Source: Larkinella sp051857545
Lineage (GTDB): Bacteria > Bacteroidota > Bacteroidia > Cytophagales > Spirosomataceae
Direction of reading: 5' to 3'
NCBI RefSeq assembly: GCF_051857545.1
Contig: NZ_JBPZHB010000001.1
Coordinates: 620,001 to 684,000, forward strand
Length of the DNA stretch: 64,000 nt
The position numbers were made by a program, and so were the translations under genes. The notes beneath the pieces were generated by a model. That model worked only from the letters and a program-made list of their open reading frames with translations, made no database searches and was not told the origin of the DNA. Within the stretch, counting starts at the first letter, position 1, and the number at the start of each line of letters is the position of its first letter. Below, piece by piece: positions 33,766 to 43,025 of the stretch.

Positions 33766-34524
33766 CTACGCAGCGACCGACAGGCTGCGCAGGCATTCGG
33801 CCAGGTAGGCCGGATGCAGGGCAACCACTTCGCCGATCACCAGCACAGCCGGCGCCCCCACGCCATGCTCTGCTACGAGATGAGGCATTTTCCAGACCTG
33901 ACCCACCACACTCTGTTCGTTGATTCGGGTTCCGTTCTGAATAACCGCCATCGGGACATGGCCCCGACCGGCCTGGCAGTAGAGTGCGCAAATCTCCGCC
34001 AGTTTATTCACGCCCATCAACACCACCACCGTCGCTTTTGACTGAACCGCCAGCCGCAGATCGTCGGACAGTTCGCCGTGGCGCGTGGTGCCGGTGATGA
34101 CCCAGAAACTTTCACTGACCCCGCGGGAGGTAACCGGAATGCCCTGCGAAGCCGGAACCGCAATGCAACTGGAAACACCGGGAACGACATCGCACGGAAT
34201 ACCGTACTGCCGGACGTGTTCGTATTCCTCGTATCCGCGTCCGAATACGTACGAATCACCGCCTTTCAGCCGAACCACGTGGCCGTGTTCCTGCGCCATC
34301 CGCACAATCAAGCCGTTGATTTCCTCCTGCGTAAACGATGCCTTCCCCGCCCGTTTCCCCACGTAGGTTTTCAGCGCGTGTTTGGGTGCAAAATCCAGTA
34401 AGGAGTCATTGGCCAGATCGTCGTACAGCACAACGTCGGCTTTCTGAAGCGCCCTGATCCCTTTCAAGGTGATCAATTCGCCGTCGCCGGGACCCGCCCC
34501 CACGAGTGTAAGCTTTGGCTTCAT
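33766..34524 (-). CDS. cobA: Uroporphyrinogen-III C-methyltransferase
   Basis: SAM-dependent methyltransferase of 252 residues that makes precorrin-2, the first step to siroheme, the cofactor of NirB. Signatures are VGAGPGDGELITLKGIRALQKADVVLYDDL (residues 8-37), GDSYVFGRGYEE (about 89-100) and PGVSS. There is no fused CysG dehydrogenase/ferrochelatase part, so the later siroheme steps must be encoded elsewhere. It is divergent from nirB and shares its AT-rich promoter region, consistent with joint control by nitrogen supply. Confidence 0.92.
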   Translation of the reverse strand: MKPKLTLVGAGPGDGELITLKGIRALQKADVVLYDDLANDSLLDFAPKHALKTYVGKRAGKASFTQEEINGLIVRMAQEHGHVVRLKGGDSYVFGRGYEEYEHVRQYGIPCDVVPGVSSCIAVPASQGIPVTSRGVSESFWVITGTTRHGELSDDLRLAVQSKATVVVLMGVNKLAEICALYCQAGRGHVPMAVIQNGTRINEQSVVGQVWKMPHLVAEHGVGAPAVLVIGEVVALHPAYLAECLRSLSVAA

Positions 34525-34802
34525 CGCTTTGGTGTTTAGTAGTGGTGAATAGTTAAAATGTACTATTGTTAGTATTTGATAACTATTAAATTATTGGTTC
34601 AAAATTAAAGACATAATTTGGAAAAACAAGTGAATTCAATAAAAATAGGATTAAAATTTAGGTGTGGCCGAATAAAAATATAGGAAATTGAGAAAAATCA
34701 GTTTAATTTTGAATCGTATTATTTCAGGAGTGATTGGGGAATTTTACTGAAATAGTGCAAAAAATAAACGGGTTTGTTTTATAACTATAGTTACTAATAA
34801 CT
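34525..34802 (+). promoter_or_regulatory. Divergent control region between cobA and nirB
   Basis: An AT-rich 278-bp gap with no gene. A perfect palindrome TAACTATAGTTA (34782-34793) and an overlapping ATAGTTA / TAACTAT dyad (34787-34804) abut the nirB start. A TTTGATAACTATTA-like word occurs near 34577 on the cobA side. These are candidate sites for the NarL-like regulator encoded downstream; the assignment is inferred. Confidence 0.4.
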
Positions 34803-37322
34803 ATGAACACAAACAAAATGAGACATGTCGTCGTCGTAGGTAATGGCATGGTGGGCTACAAATTCTGTGAAAAATTAGTAGCCAAACAAAAAAACGGGGT
34901 GCAGTTTACCCTGACGGTTTTTGGGGAAGAACCGCGTGTTGCCTACGATCGCGTCCATTTGAGTGCCTATTTCGATGGAAAAACGGCCGAAGACCTCACG
35001 ATGGCACCCGAATCGTGGTATGCCGAAAACGGCATCCAACTGTATTTGACCGACCCGGTGGTGGACATCGACCGGGAGCGGAAAGAGGTCCGTTCGCACC
35101 ACGGAATGGTAGTACCTTATGACTATCTGATCCTGGCCACCGGCTCCGGCGCGTTTGTACCACCCGTGGCCGGCGTCGAAAAAGACGGGGTGTTCGTATA
35201 CCGCACCATCGAAGATCTGGACCTCATTCAATCGTATGCGCGCAGAGCGCGAAAAGGGGCCGTCATGGGGGGCGGTTTGCTGGGTCTGGAAGCGGCCAAA
35301 GCCCTGCTCGACCTGGGTCTGGAAACCGCCCACGTGATCGAATTTGCGCCCCGCCTGATGCCCCGGCAAATCGACGATGCGGGCTCCGGTATTCTGCAAC
35401 GCCAACTCGAAGCGCTGGGCCTGAACATCCACCTCTCCAAAAGTACGCAGGAAATTACGGGCGAGGACACCATCAAAGGCATCCAGTTTGCGGATGGTAG
35501 CACGCTGGATGTCGACATGCTGATCATCTCCGCCGGGATTCGTCCGCGCGACGAACTGGCGAAAGCGACCGGTTTAGATACGCACCCGCGTGGGGGCATT
35601 GTGGTCGACAATTTCCTGCAAACCTCTGATCCATCGGTTTTTGCCATTGGCGAATGCGCCGTCGTTCACCACATGATCTACGGCCTGGTGGCACCCGGTT
35701 ACGAAATGGCGGAGGTCGTGGCGTCCCGGTTGATGGGCGAGGAGAAAGAGTTCAAGCCGTTCGACATGTCGACCAAACTAAAACTGATCGGCACTGATGT
35801 CGCCAGTTTTGGTGATCCGTTCATTGCCGAACCGGCCTGCCGGACCATCGCCTACGAAAACAAAGCCAAAGGCGTTTACAAGCGCATTAATATTTCGGCC
35901 GATGGCAAAACGCTGCTGGGCGGTATCCTGGTGGGCGATGCCGATCAGTATAACATGCTGCTGCAAACCTGCAAGAATAAAACCATCCTGCCGCCCGATC
36001 CGGAAGACCTAATCCTAGGTTCGCGCGGGGGTGAAGAAGCGGGCGCGGGTGTCATGGGGTTGCCCGACGATGCGCTGATCTGTTCCTGCGAAGCCATTAC
36101 CAAGGCGATGCTTTGCCACGAAATTGGCGAAAATGGTCACACGACCATCGATTCCCTCAAGAAAGCGACGAAAGCCTGCACGGGTTGTGGCGGTTGTACG
36201 CCGTTGGTGAAGGATTTGATTCAGGGCGTGCAGAAACAGCAGGGCCACTACGTCCGGAATGTGCTCTGCGAACACATTGACTACACCCGCCAGGAACTGC
36301 TGGATCTGGTGAAAATGAACAGTCTGAAAACGTTTGATGACGTGCTGGACAAGTTCGGAAAAGGCGACGGCTGCGAGGTTTGCAAACCGGCGGTGGCGTC
36401 GATTCTGGCGAGTTTGTGGAACGAAAATATTCTCGAAAAAGGCCGCGCCACCATTCAGGACTCCAACGACCGGTTTTTGGCGAACATCCAGAAAGGCGGT
36501 ACCTATTCGGTCGTGCCGCGCATTCCGGGGGGCGAAATCACGCCCGACAAACTGATCGTGATTGGTCAGGTGGCCAAAAAATACGGTTTGTATACCAAAA
36601 TAACCGGCGGGCAGCGCATCGACCTCTTCGGTGCCCACGTCGGCGATCTGCCCTTGATCTGGGAAGAACTGATCAATGCCGGGTTTGAAAGCGGCCACGC
36701 GTACGGGAAATCCCTGCGTACGGTGAAAAGCTGCGTCGGCAGCACCTGGTGCCGTTTCGGGGTGCAGGATTCAGTGTCGTTCGCCATCGAAGTGGAAGAC
36801 CGGTACAAGGGTGTTCGTTCTCCGCACAAAATCAAGTCGGGCGTGTCGGGCTGTATCCGCGAATGTGCCGAAGCGCAAAGCAAGGATTTTGGCATCATCG
36901 CGACCGAAAAAGGCTGGAATCTATACGTCGGTGGCAATGGCGGCTCCAAACCGCAGCACGCGCAGTTGCTGGCTTCGGACGTGGATAAGAAAACCTGCAT
37001 CCGCTACATTGACCGGTTCCTGATGTTTTACATTAAAACCGCCGACCCGCTGACGCGCACCGCCACCTGGATGAACAAAATGGAGGGCGGCATGACCTAT
37101 CTGAAAGCCGTGGTGGTGGACGATGTGCTGGGCATTGCCGACGATCTGGAGCGCGAGATGCAGTTGCTGGTCGACACGTTCAAATGCGAATGGAAAGAAG
37201 TGGTCGACAACCCCGAACTCCGCAAGCGGTTTGCCCACTTCGTCAACGTTCCCGAGCAAAAAGACCCAACGGTAGAATTCGAATCGTTGCGGGAAATGAA
37301 ACGGGCGAAGGAGTGGAAGTAA
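34803..37322 (+). CDS. nirB: Assimilatory nitrite reductase large subunit
   Basis: Cytosolic NAD(P)H-dependent nitrite reductase large subunit of 839 residues, full length. In order: an FAD/NAD(P) oxidoreductase (HVVVVGNGMVGYKF at 8-21, then AVMGGGLLGLEAAKA); two BFD-type 2Fe-2S regions (ICSCEAI ... CTGCGGC, and GDGCEVCKP); a ferredoxin-like half domain; and the siroheme/4Fe-4S domain with Cys 644, 650, 684 and 688 (CVGSTWC, CIREC). It reduces nitrite to ammonia with NirD, encoded 215 bp downstream. The start MNTNKMRH follows a palindrome-rich control region. Confidence 0.95.
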   Translation: MNTNKMRHVVVVGNGMVGYKFCEKLVAKQKNGVQFTLTVFGEEPRVAYDRVHLSAYFDGKTAEDLTMAPESWYAENGIQLYLTDPVVDIDRERKEVRSHHGMVVPYDYLILATGSGAFVPPVAGVEKDGVFVYRTIEDLDLIQSYARRARKGAVMGGGLLGLEAAKALLDLGLETAHVIEFAPRLMPRQIDDAGSGILQRQLEALGLNIHLSKSTQEITGEDTIKGIQFADGSTLDVDMLIISAGIRPRDELAKATGLDTHPRGGIVVDNFLQTSDPSVFAIGECAVVHHMIYGLVAPGYEMAEVVASRLMGEEKEFKPFDMSTKLKLIGTDVASFGDPFIAEPACRTIAYENKAKGVYKRINISADGKTLLGGILVGDADQYNMLLQTCKNKTILPPDPEDLILGSRGGEEAGAGVMGLPDDALICSCEAITKAMLCHEIGENGHTTIDSLKKATKACTGCGGCTPLVKDLIQGVQKQQGHYVRNVLCEHIDYTRQELLDLVKMNSLKTFDDVLDKFGKGDGCEVCKPAVASILASLWNENILEKGRATIQDSNDRFLANIQKGGTYSVVPRIPGGEITPDKLIVIGQVAKKYGLYTKITGGQRIDLFGAHVGDLPLIWEELINAGFESGHAYGKSLRTVKSCVGSTWCRFGVQDSVSFAIEVEDRYKGVRSPHKIKSGVSGCIRECAEAQSKDFGIIATEKGWNLYVGGNGGSKPQHAQLLASDVDKKTCIRYIDRFLMFYIKTADPLTRTATWMNKMEGGMTYLKAVVVDDVLGIADDLEREMQLLVDTFKCEWKEVVDNPELRKRFAHFVNVPEQKDPTVEFESLREMKRAKEWK

Positions 37323-37348
37323 TCCCCGGTGAATTTATTGGATTTATC

Positions 37349-37493
37349 AGCCCACGGTTTTAACCGTGGGAACAGGCGAGGTTTCAGGCCGATTATAAAC
37401 CGTTTTAACGGTTTGGCCAACGCCCAAAACCGTTAAAACGGTTGCCGGAGTATCGTATACGGGTTGGTTGCCCCACGGTTAAAACCGTGGGCT
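37349..37493 (+). repeat. Cluster of four CCCACGGTT/AACCGTT palindromes (H4)
   Basis: Four short palindromes lie in the nirB-nirD gap: CCCACGGTTTTAACCGTGGG, then AAACCGTTTTAACGGTTT, then AAACCGTTAAAACGGTT, then CCCACGGTTAAAACCGTGGG. The outer pair also pair with each other, as do the inner pair. This is a common REP-like element type in Bacteroidota. Confidence 0.85.
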
Positions 37494-37537
37494 ATGAAAA
37501 AAATAGGGTCGTTTTCTTTTCTCCAGACGCAAAAATC

Positions 37538-37894
37538 ATGGAAACTTTATTCGCTGAAAAAGAAGAAATTATATGGTATCTGGCCTGCCGGGCCGAGGAT
37601 GTTCCAGCCGACGGCGGGGCCTGTGTCTTGATAAATGGTCACCAGATCGCCATTTACAATTTTGCTCGCCGGGGCGAATGGTACGCAACGGACAACGAAT
37701 GTCCGCACCGCCAGCAGATGGCCCTTTCGCGGGGTATGATCGGTAGCCAGGGCGACGAGCCGAAAGTGGCCTGTCCGTTCCACAAAAAGACCTTTTCGCT
37801 CCAGACGGGGCAGTGCCTGAATGACGATGGCTACCAGATTATGACCTTTCCGGTGAAAGTGACCAACGGAATGGTGTATATTGGGGTAGAATAA
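37538..37894 (+). CDS. nirD: Nitrite reductase small subunit, Rieske type
   Basis: Small subunit of assimilatory nitrite reductase, 118 residues, a single Rieske-like domain. Both ligand motifs are complete: ECPHRQQ (C-x-H) and ACPFHKKTFSL (C-x2-H). ATG 37538 was chosen because the longer open frame runs back into the palindrome cluster. It lies 7 bp before the sensor kinase gene, so nirB, nirD, sensor and regulator are probably one operon. Confidence 0.92.
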   Translation: METLFAEKEEIIWYLACRAEDVPADGGACVLINGHQIAIYNFARRGEWYATDNECPHRQQMALSRGMIGSQGDEPKVACPFHKKTFSLQTGQCLNDDGYQIMTFPVKVTNGMVYIGVE

Positions 37895-37901
37895 AGACCG
37901 A

Positions 37902-39359
37902 ATGAATCAACTCGATGAGCAGGTAGCCCGCCGGTTAACCCGGTTTTATGTCCTGGCGTTAACGTGCATTGCCGTGTTATCGCTGAGCGGGCTGCTGTTT
38001 ATCCGCCAGACGCTGAGCGATCACTACGACGACAGCCGGGTGGTGAACGTGGCGGGTCGGCAACGCATGTTGAGCCAGCGACTGACGAAACTGGCGCTGC
38101 TTCGGACCACGGGGACACCCACAGCGGATACGGCGTCGTTTTCTGCCCTGCTGCACACCTGGAGCCAGAGCCACATTCAGTTGCGGAATGGTGATTTGCG
38201 GATGGAAAAGGCGTATGTGGTGCGTAAAAGCCGCCAGCTCGACCAAATGTTTGCGGAGATCGAGCCGGTTTTTCAGTCCATGTACAGAAATCTGGTGCGG
38301 ATTGATGTCGCTTCGGCAACGCCGGAGCAGAAGAAAACCGCCCTGCAGGTTATTCTGCGCGACGAGCCTTCGTTTCTGAATCAGATGAATGCCATCGTGT
38401 TTCAGTTCGATAAAGAAAGCTTCGAACGGGTTCGGTCCCTCGAACAGATCGAGTGGGTGCTGACGGTGGCGACCCTGCTGACGTTGTTGATCGAAGGGCT
38501 GTTGATTTTTCGGCCGGTGGTGACGCATACCAAAAATGTGATTCGGAAACTGACCGAATCGGACGATGCATTGCGGGCCGTGAACGAAAGCCTGGCGGTG
38601 GCCAACACGGATCTGGAAGTGGCTAACCAACAGTTGGTTAAAACCCAGCGGGAACTTCTGCGGGCTACCGAAGAAAAATACCGTTTGCAGATTGCCGAGG
38701 AAACCGTGCGGTCGGCGGGTTTGTTGGAAGGGCAGGAGGAAGAACGGCGCCGGTTTGCACGCGAACTGCACGACGGCATCGGGCAGATGCTGACCGGCCT
38801 CAAACTGCACGCGGAAAAGCTGAAGGTTATTCCGTTTTCGGAACCCAAACACCGGCAGCGGTTCGAGGAATTGTGCGAGCTGATTTATGACGTTATTCAG
38901 ACAACCCGCCAGACGTCGCACAACCTGATGCCGTCGGTGCTCGGTGACTTCGGTTTGGGCGCAACCTTGCAATTATTAGCGGAACAAACGGCCCGATCAT
39001 CCGGAATTGAGGTTATCTTTGAAGGGGATCGTGATGAAAGCAGGCTGCCGCCAGCGGTGGAAATTGGCCTGTACCGGATTGCGCAGGAAGCCCTGAACAA
39101 CGCCATCAAGCATGCGCAGGCCCAGAAAATCCGGATTAGCTGGCAGCGCGAGCCCCGAATTGTATTGACGGTGGAAGACAACGGAAAGGGTTTTTCCGTG
39201 AAATCGACTCCGAAATACGCAAAAGGAATTCAGCCCATCAATGGCTTGGAAAACATGCGTACCCGGGCTCGTTTGATGAACGGCGACCTGACGATTACGT
39301 CGAAATTGAAAAAAGGAACGAAAGTTGCTGTCACTTTACCAGACACTACGAACGGATGA
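37902..39359 (+). CDS. NarX-like sensor histidine kinase with PilJ-type input
   Basis: Membrane histidine kinase of 485 residues. Membrane helices at about 16-34 and 186-204 bracket a periplasmic domain that begins with VNVAGRQRMLSQRLTKLAL (about 46-64), the PilJ/NarX-type nitrate-sensor signature. A coiled coil (about 215-285) leads to HisKA_3 with His 290 (RELHDGIGQML) and an HATPase ending in AVTLPDTT. It overlaps the response regulator gene by 4 bp. Sitting behind nirBD, it very probably senses nitrate or nitrite and controls this region. Confidence 0.9.
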   Translation: MNQLDEQVARRLTRFYVLALTCIAVLSLSGLLFIRQTLSDHYDDSRVVNVAGRQRMLSQRLTKLALLRTTGTPTADTASFSALLHTWSQSHIQLRNGDLRMEKAYVVRKSRQLDQMFAEIEPVFQSMYRNLVRIDVASATPEQKKTALQVILRDEPSFLNQMNAIVFQFDKESFERVRSLEQIEWVLTVATLLTLLIEGLLIFRPVVTHTKNVIRKLTESDDALRAVNESLAVANTDLEVANQQLVKTQRELLRATEEKYRLQIAEETVRSAGLLEGQEEERRRFARELHDGIGQMLTGLKLHAEKLKVIPFSEPKHRQRFEELCELIYDVIQTTRQTSHNLMPSVLGDFGLGATLQLLAEQTARSSGIEVIFEGDRDESRLPPAVEIGLYRIAQEALNNAIKHAQAQKIRISWQREPRIVLTVEDNGKGFSVKSTPKYAKGIQPINGLENMRTRARLMNGDLTITSKLKKGTKVAVTLPDTTNG

Positions 39360-40045
39360 TGCCGATACGAATTCTTGTTGCCGACGACCATTCTGTGGTA
39401 CGAAAAGGGGTTCGGACTTTGCTGGAAGATGAAGTTGATATTGAGGTGGTTGGCGAAGCCCCCGACGGCGACGAAGCCATCGATCTGATTCCGGTGGTGA
39501 AACCGGATGTGCTGTTTCTGGACATCACCATGCCCCGCATGTCGGGCATCGAAGCCCTGCAGATCATAACCCGCCAATACCCCAAAATCCGGATTCTGAT
39601 GTTCAGTATGCACAACAACAAGGATTACATCCTGAAATCGGTGCAGTATGGAGCCGCCGGTTATTTGCAGAAAGACACCGATCGCGAGGAAATCCTGCGG
39701 GCGGTTCGGGCTGTTGTCGACGGCGAATTGTATTATCCGCCGAGCGCTTCGACGGTGATTATCAGACATTGGGTAGTGCCCGAAACGGCCACCCTAAAAG
39801 AAGACCACAGCCAGGTTTCCAAAAACCGTTCGTCCATCTGGAACAAGGTTAGCTCGCGGGAAGCCCAGATACTGACCTGTCTGACGGAAGGGATGAACAG
39901 CCAGGAAATCGCCAAAAAATTCGACATCAGCACCAATACCGTGGCCAACCAGCGCGCCAGTATTCTGAAAAAAGTGGGCGTCAAAAATACCGTCGATCTG
40001 ATCCGGCTGGCGCTGGAAGAAAAATCTGGTCGGCTCAAAAATTAA
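39356..40045 (+). CDS. NarL/FixJ-family response regulator
   Basis: Response regulator of 229 residues. It has a receiver with phospho-acceptor Asp 56 (DVLFLDITMPRMSG) and a LuxR-type HTH at the C-terminus (SSREAQILTCLTEGMNSQEIAKKFDISTNTVANQRASILKK). Its ATG overlaps the kinase stop (ATGA), so the two are translationally coupled. It is likely to activate the nitrate and nitrite genes through the divergent region 34525-34802. That target is an inference from position. Confidence 0.92.
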   Translation: MMPIRILVADDHSVVRKGVRTLLEDEVDIEVVGEAPDGDEAIDLIPVVKPDVLFLDITMPRMSGIEALQIITRQYPKIRILMFSMHNNKDYILKSVQYGAAGYLQKDTDREEILRAVRAVVDGELYYPPSASTVIIRHWVVPETATLKEDHSQVSKNRSSIWNKVSSREAQILTCLTEGMNSQEIAKKFDISTNTVANQRASILKKVGVKNTVDLIRLALEEKSGRLKN

Positions 40046-40068
40046 GGGAATCGGGTGTAATTCGTTGA

Positions 40069-41826
40069 TTAGTTGGGCGGTAATAACTGGAATTCACTAA
40101 CCCCAATGCTGCCCGATGATTCGAGAATGACCAACCGAAACCGCTGCGCCGTGACGGGCGGAATTTCCTGCCGCCATTCGTCGCCCATCTCCCGGCCCGT
40201 CGCCAGCGTCACCCATTCGTTGCCTTTCTGATACTGCACGCTGAATCGGCTGATTTTCGGGATCAGCTCCGGGTTGTTTTTTCGCTGAAATTCCTGAAGC
40301 ACGATTTGCCCAACGGGTTGCGGTTTTCCTAAATCAACCTGCAGCCAGCCGGTGCTTTCGTAATTGGCTTGGGCTTCTTTCGTCTGGTAGTGAAGCGGTT
40401 TTCCATAATTGGCCTCAAAATTGGCGTCGCTTCGACGGCCGAGCTTCCAGTAGGTCGCCTTGTTATCGTCGAAGGCGGCCCCCGCATCGTGCAGAAACGG
40501 CCCCACCGCGCTCGAAGCCGACGGTTTTTTGCCATAGGCCAGCGACCCGGTTTTCGAAAACGGCAGAATGGGAACCAGTTGCGCAGCCGGGCGGTCGAGG
40601 GTCAGGGTGATCATCGTCGCAATAGAGTCGCGCGCTGAAACCGGCACGATCAGCCGAATCTGCTCCTTATTTTGCGAAAAAGTCAGCTTCGCGCCATTGA
40701 GCAGGGCAGCCTGTTTAATCGTCGCGGGCAGGGGGGGTAACACCACTTCGCTGGTGGTTCCTGCCAGCAGGTGCAGAAAAATCCGGTTGTCTTTTTGCGT
40801 ACAGACGTACTCCTGAGCGGGGGTGTAGGGGCCGCCTTTGGTGCCATAAATGGCTTCTTCCCGGGGCTTGATCCAGGCCCCAACCTCCTGCAAACGACTG
40901 GCAAACAGGGGTGGAATCTGCCCCAGGCTATCGGGGCCGACATTGAGCAGTAAGTTACCATTGCCGCCCACACACCGCAGCAACGTATGCACGACCTCTT
41001 TCGCAGCCCGGGGTTTGTCTTCAAACCGCCACGCCCACTGGTGGCCTAAATTCGTGCAGGTTTCCCAGGGGACGTTGCCGTATCCGGCCACGAAACCTTC
41101 AGGCGTAACATAATCGCCGTAGCGGCCCGGCTGGGCGTGCGACTCGTCCGGGTTGAAAGCTTCGAGCCGGTTGTCGAGGATAATACCGGGTTGCAGGCGA
41201 TGCGCCAGCTCATGGACATTTTTCGGGTCGGTCGGGCAGGGCCAGCCGTCGTAATCAATCCACAACAGGCTGATTTTGCCGTAGTTGGTCAACAGTTCGG
41301 TGAGTTGCTGCAACATCCGGGTTTCAAACACGCCGTTTCGTTCCCGGTCAGGATTGCGGCAGTCGGGGTCTTTCCAGTCGCCGGGCGAAAAATACCAGCC
41401 CAACTCCAGCCCAGCTTCGTGAACGGCGTCGGCCAGTTCCTTGCAAACGTCCCGCCCAAACGGCGACGACATGATGTTGTAAGGAATGGTTTTGGTGTTC
41501 CACAAACAGAAACCGTCATGGTGTTTGGCGGTGAGCACGACGTATTTCAGGCCGCTGGCTTTCGCCAGGCGCACCCATTCTTTCGGATTGAATTGGGTGG
41601 GATTAAACCGCAGATACAGCGAATCGTACCGGCTTTTGCCGTAACCCGCCCGCGACCAGCTAATCTCTTTGCCCGTCAGCGTCGCCGGTCCCCAATGGAT
41701 AAACATACCGAAGCGGTCCTGCTGCCACCACTGGAGCCGCTGGGCCTGGGGCAAGGCTTTTTGTGAAACCGCCGGGAGTGTGGTCAGGAGAAAAAACAGA
41801 GGGAGCAGGAGCCGTTTTGCAGTCAT
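40069..41826 (-). CDS. Alpha-L-fucosidase GH29 with C-terminal F5/8-type domain
   Basis: Exported glycoside hydrolase of 585 residues. It has a signal peptide (LLLPLFFLLTTLPAVSQ) and a GH29 barrel with FGMFIHWGPATLTGKEISW (39-57), VLTAKHHDGFCLW (97-109) and the nucleophile Asp 191 in LLWIDYDGW. A C-terminal discoid (F5/8 type C, CBM32-like) domain lies at about 430-585 (GWLQVDLGKPQPVGQIVL). It removes alpha-L-fucose from glycans in the periplasm. It stands alone, convergent with the regulator gene, with a -7 box upstream. Confidence 0.93.
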   Translation of the reverse strand: MTAKRLLLPLFFLLTTLPAVSQKALPQAQRLQWWQQDRFGMFIHWGPATLTGKEISWSRAGYGKSRYDSLYLRFNPTQFNPKEWVRLAKASGLKYVVLTAKHHDGFCLWNTKTIPYNIMSSPFGRDVCKELADAVHEAGLELGWYFSPGDWKDPDCRNPDRERNGVFETRMLQQLTELLTNYGKISLLWIDYDGWPCPTDPKNVHELAHRLQPGIILDNRLEAFNPDESHAQPGRYGDYVTPEGFVAGYGNVPWETCTNLGHQWAWRFEDKPRAAKEVVHTLLRCVGGNGNLLLNVGPDSLGQIPPLFASRLQEVGAWIKPREEAIYGTKGGPYTPAQEYVCTQKDNRIFLHLLAGTTSEVVLPPLPATIKQAALLNGAKLTFSQNKEQIRLIVPVSARDSIATMITLTLDRPAAQLVPILPFSKTGSLAYGKKPSASSAVGPFLHDAGAAFDDNKATYWKLGRRSDANFEANYGKPLHYQTKEAQANYESTGWLQVDLGKPQPVGQIVLQEFQRKNNPELIPKISRFSVQYQKGNEWVTLATGREMGDEWRQEIPPVTAQRFRLVILESSGSIGVSEFQLLPPN

Positions 41827-41857
41827 TTGTCGGAAAAGTAGGCTGTAGGAATAATCC

Positions 41858-41865
41858 CAAATGTA
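41858..41865 (-). promoter_or_regulatory. Possible -7 promoter box of the fucosidase gene
   Basis: On the minus strand TACATTTG fits TAnnTTTG exactly, 32 nt before the start codon. No clear TTTG is found 19 nt upstream. Confidence 0.45.
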
Positions 41866-41936
41866 CCCTAAATCCTGTTAAAGCCTACGTTTGCAGCGGT
41901 TTTATCGTTTCGCTGTTCTTCCCGAAGCCGCCGTAC

Positions 41937-42047
41937 TGGTCCGTTCTGCCGCGCTTTTGCCCCCCAGCCCCCTAAAGGGGGAGTTTTCTCGCGCTCCAAG
42001 CTCCCCCTTTAGGGGGCTGGGGGGCAAAAGCGCGGCAGAACGGACCA
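41937..42047 (+). repeat. Intergenic hairpin H5 (47-bp perfect arms)
   Basis: Arms 41937-41983 and 42001-42047 are exactly complementary, with a 17-nt loop, and contain GCCCCCTAAAGGGGG. This is the longest perfect hairpin in the window. It fills most of the 41827-42234 gap, which holds no gene. Confidence 0.92.
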
Positions 42048-42234
42048 ACCCGGCCCTTGAGAGGGAGCCTTCAGGAGGGCAGAACGGAACAGCCGTGCCT
42101 AACACCGAATCACGGGAATATTCAAAGATGGAGCCATTCTTTAATTCCCGGTAGCTAAGAGTTCTCGATCAATTCGGGGTCAAAAACAATATTGTGTTAC
42201 CGATTTGCGTAGAGTGGTAAACACCACCAGCACA

Positions 42235-42576
42235 ATGATGACACCTCTGAAGCCCAATCGATACTATGTTGTTCAGAAAGAACCAGTTTTATTGACTGAA
42301 AAACACATCAAAGAGCTCCAGCCACCGAATGAACCCCAGCCGATCAAACTGACCAAACCGTGGCTGCTGGCCTTCGGATTTGAACCCGATAAAGCCGCGA
42401 ACGTGTGGAACTTCGAAAATGCCCGCCTGGTAGCCGGCATGAACTGCTGGCTGTGTGTCAAGTCGCGCCGGTACATTCAGTTCGTCCACGAGCTCCAGGA
42501 TCTGTTTGAGGAACACTTTCGCGAAACGACCCTGGTCCTCAAATCGCACAGTTTCTACATTTCCGGCCCGGTTTAA
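42235..42576 (+). CDS. Conserved hypothetical protein
   Basis: Protein of 113 residues with no named function. The pattern LTKPWLLAFGFEPD...WNFEN near the middle and YIQFVHELQDLFEEHF near the C-terminus resembles a widespread unnamed Bacteroidota family (LTxxWLxxFGF ... Y[IV]HxLQ[ND]L) often seen in accessory or phage-related regions. The start is uncertain: two ATG codons in a row at 42235 and 42238, or 42205. No operon partner is seen; a terminator-like hairpin lies downstream. Confidence 0.65.
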   Translation: MMTPLKPNRYYVVQKEPVLLTEKHIKELQPPNEPQPIKLTKPWLLAFGFEPDKAANVWNFENARLVAGMNCWLCVKSRRYIQFVHELQDLFEEHFRETTLVLKSHSFYISGPV

Positions 42577-42598
42577 CCCCGGTTTTTCCGGTCATACA

Positions 42599-42620
42599 AA
42601 ACCCCGACACGAGCCGGGGT
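42599..42620 (-). terminator. Terminator for the acidic minus-strand gene
   Basis: Stem ACCCCG / CGGGGT (42601-42620) is followed, in the minus direction, by four T residues. It lies in the short convergent gap and may serve both sides. Confidence 0.6.
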
Positions 42621-42677
42621 CTGTACGATTGTATCCTAGTATGTATGAAGTTTTGCGTTACTCATTTGTTGACTGAC

Positions 42678-43025
42678 CTAGTCATCGTCCTCATCCGTGC
42701 TTTCGTCGGCGGCATCGCGCATCACCTGATACAGACTGACCAGGTCATCCGTAGAAAGTTCGTCCAGTTCAACGTCGCTGTCGTCGCTGAAACTCAGCGT
42801 CAGCGGATCGCTTTCGTCGTCGTTCAGGGTGATGGCGGTTATTTCCAGATCGGATTCGGTGAGGGTTAGCGGCAGAAACCGCAGATCGAAATCGGACGCA
42901 TCGGCATCGTCGCCCAACTCCGTCACCACCTGCACAATGGCGTCTTTAATTGTATCACGGAAATCGTCCAGCCGGGACACGAACTCGTCGGCCGTTGGCA
43001 AAGCAGAAAAATCGGAAGTAGCCAT
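42678..43025 (-). CDS. Small acidic hypothetical protein
   Basis: Protein of 115 residues, strikingly acidic, ending in ADESTDEDDD and containing DDADASDFD and DDSDVELDELSTDD. No domain is recognised. The frame continues upstream to 43094, but ATG 43025 (MATSDFSALPTADEFVSRL) is preferred because it begins the even codon pattern. It could be a small binding or regulatory protein, but nothing supports a specific role. The 43026-43427 gap upstream holds hairpin H7 and no gene. Confidence 0.6.
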   Translation of the reverse strand: MATSDFSALPTADEFVSRLDDFRDTIKDAIVQVVTELGDDADASDFDLRFLPLTLTESDLEITAITLNDDESDPLTLSFSDDSDVELDELSTDDLVSLYQVMRDAADESTDEDDD

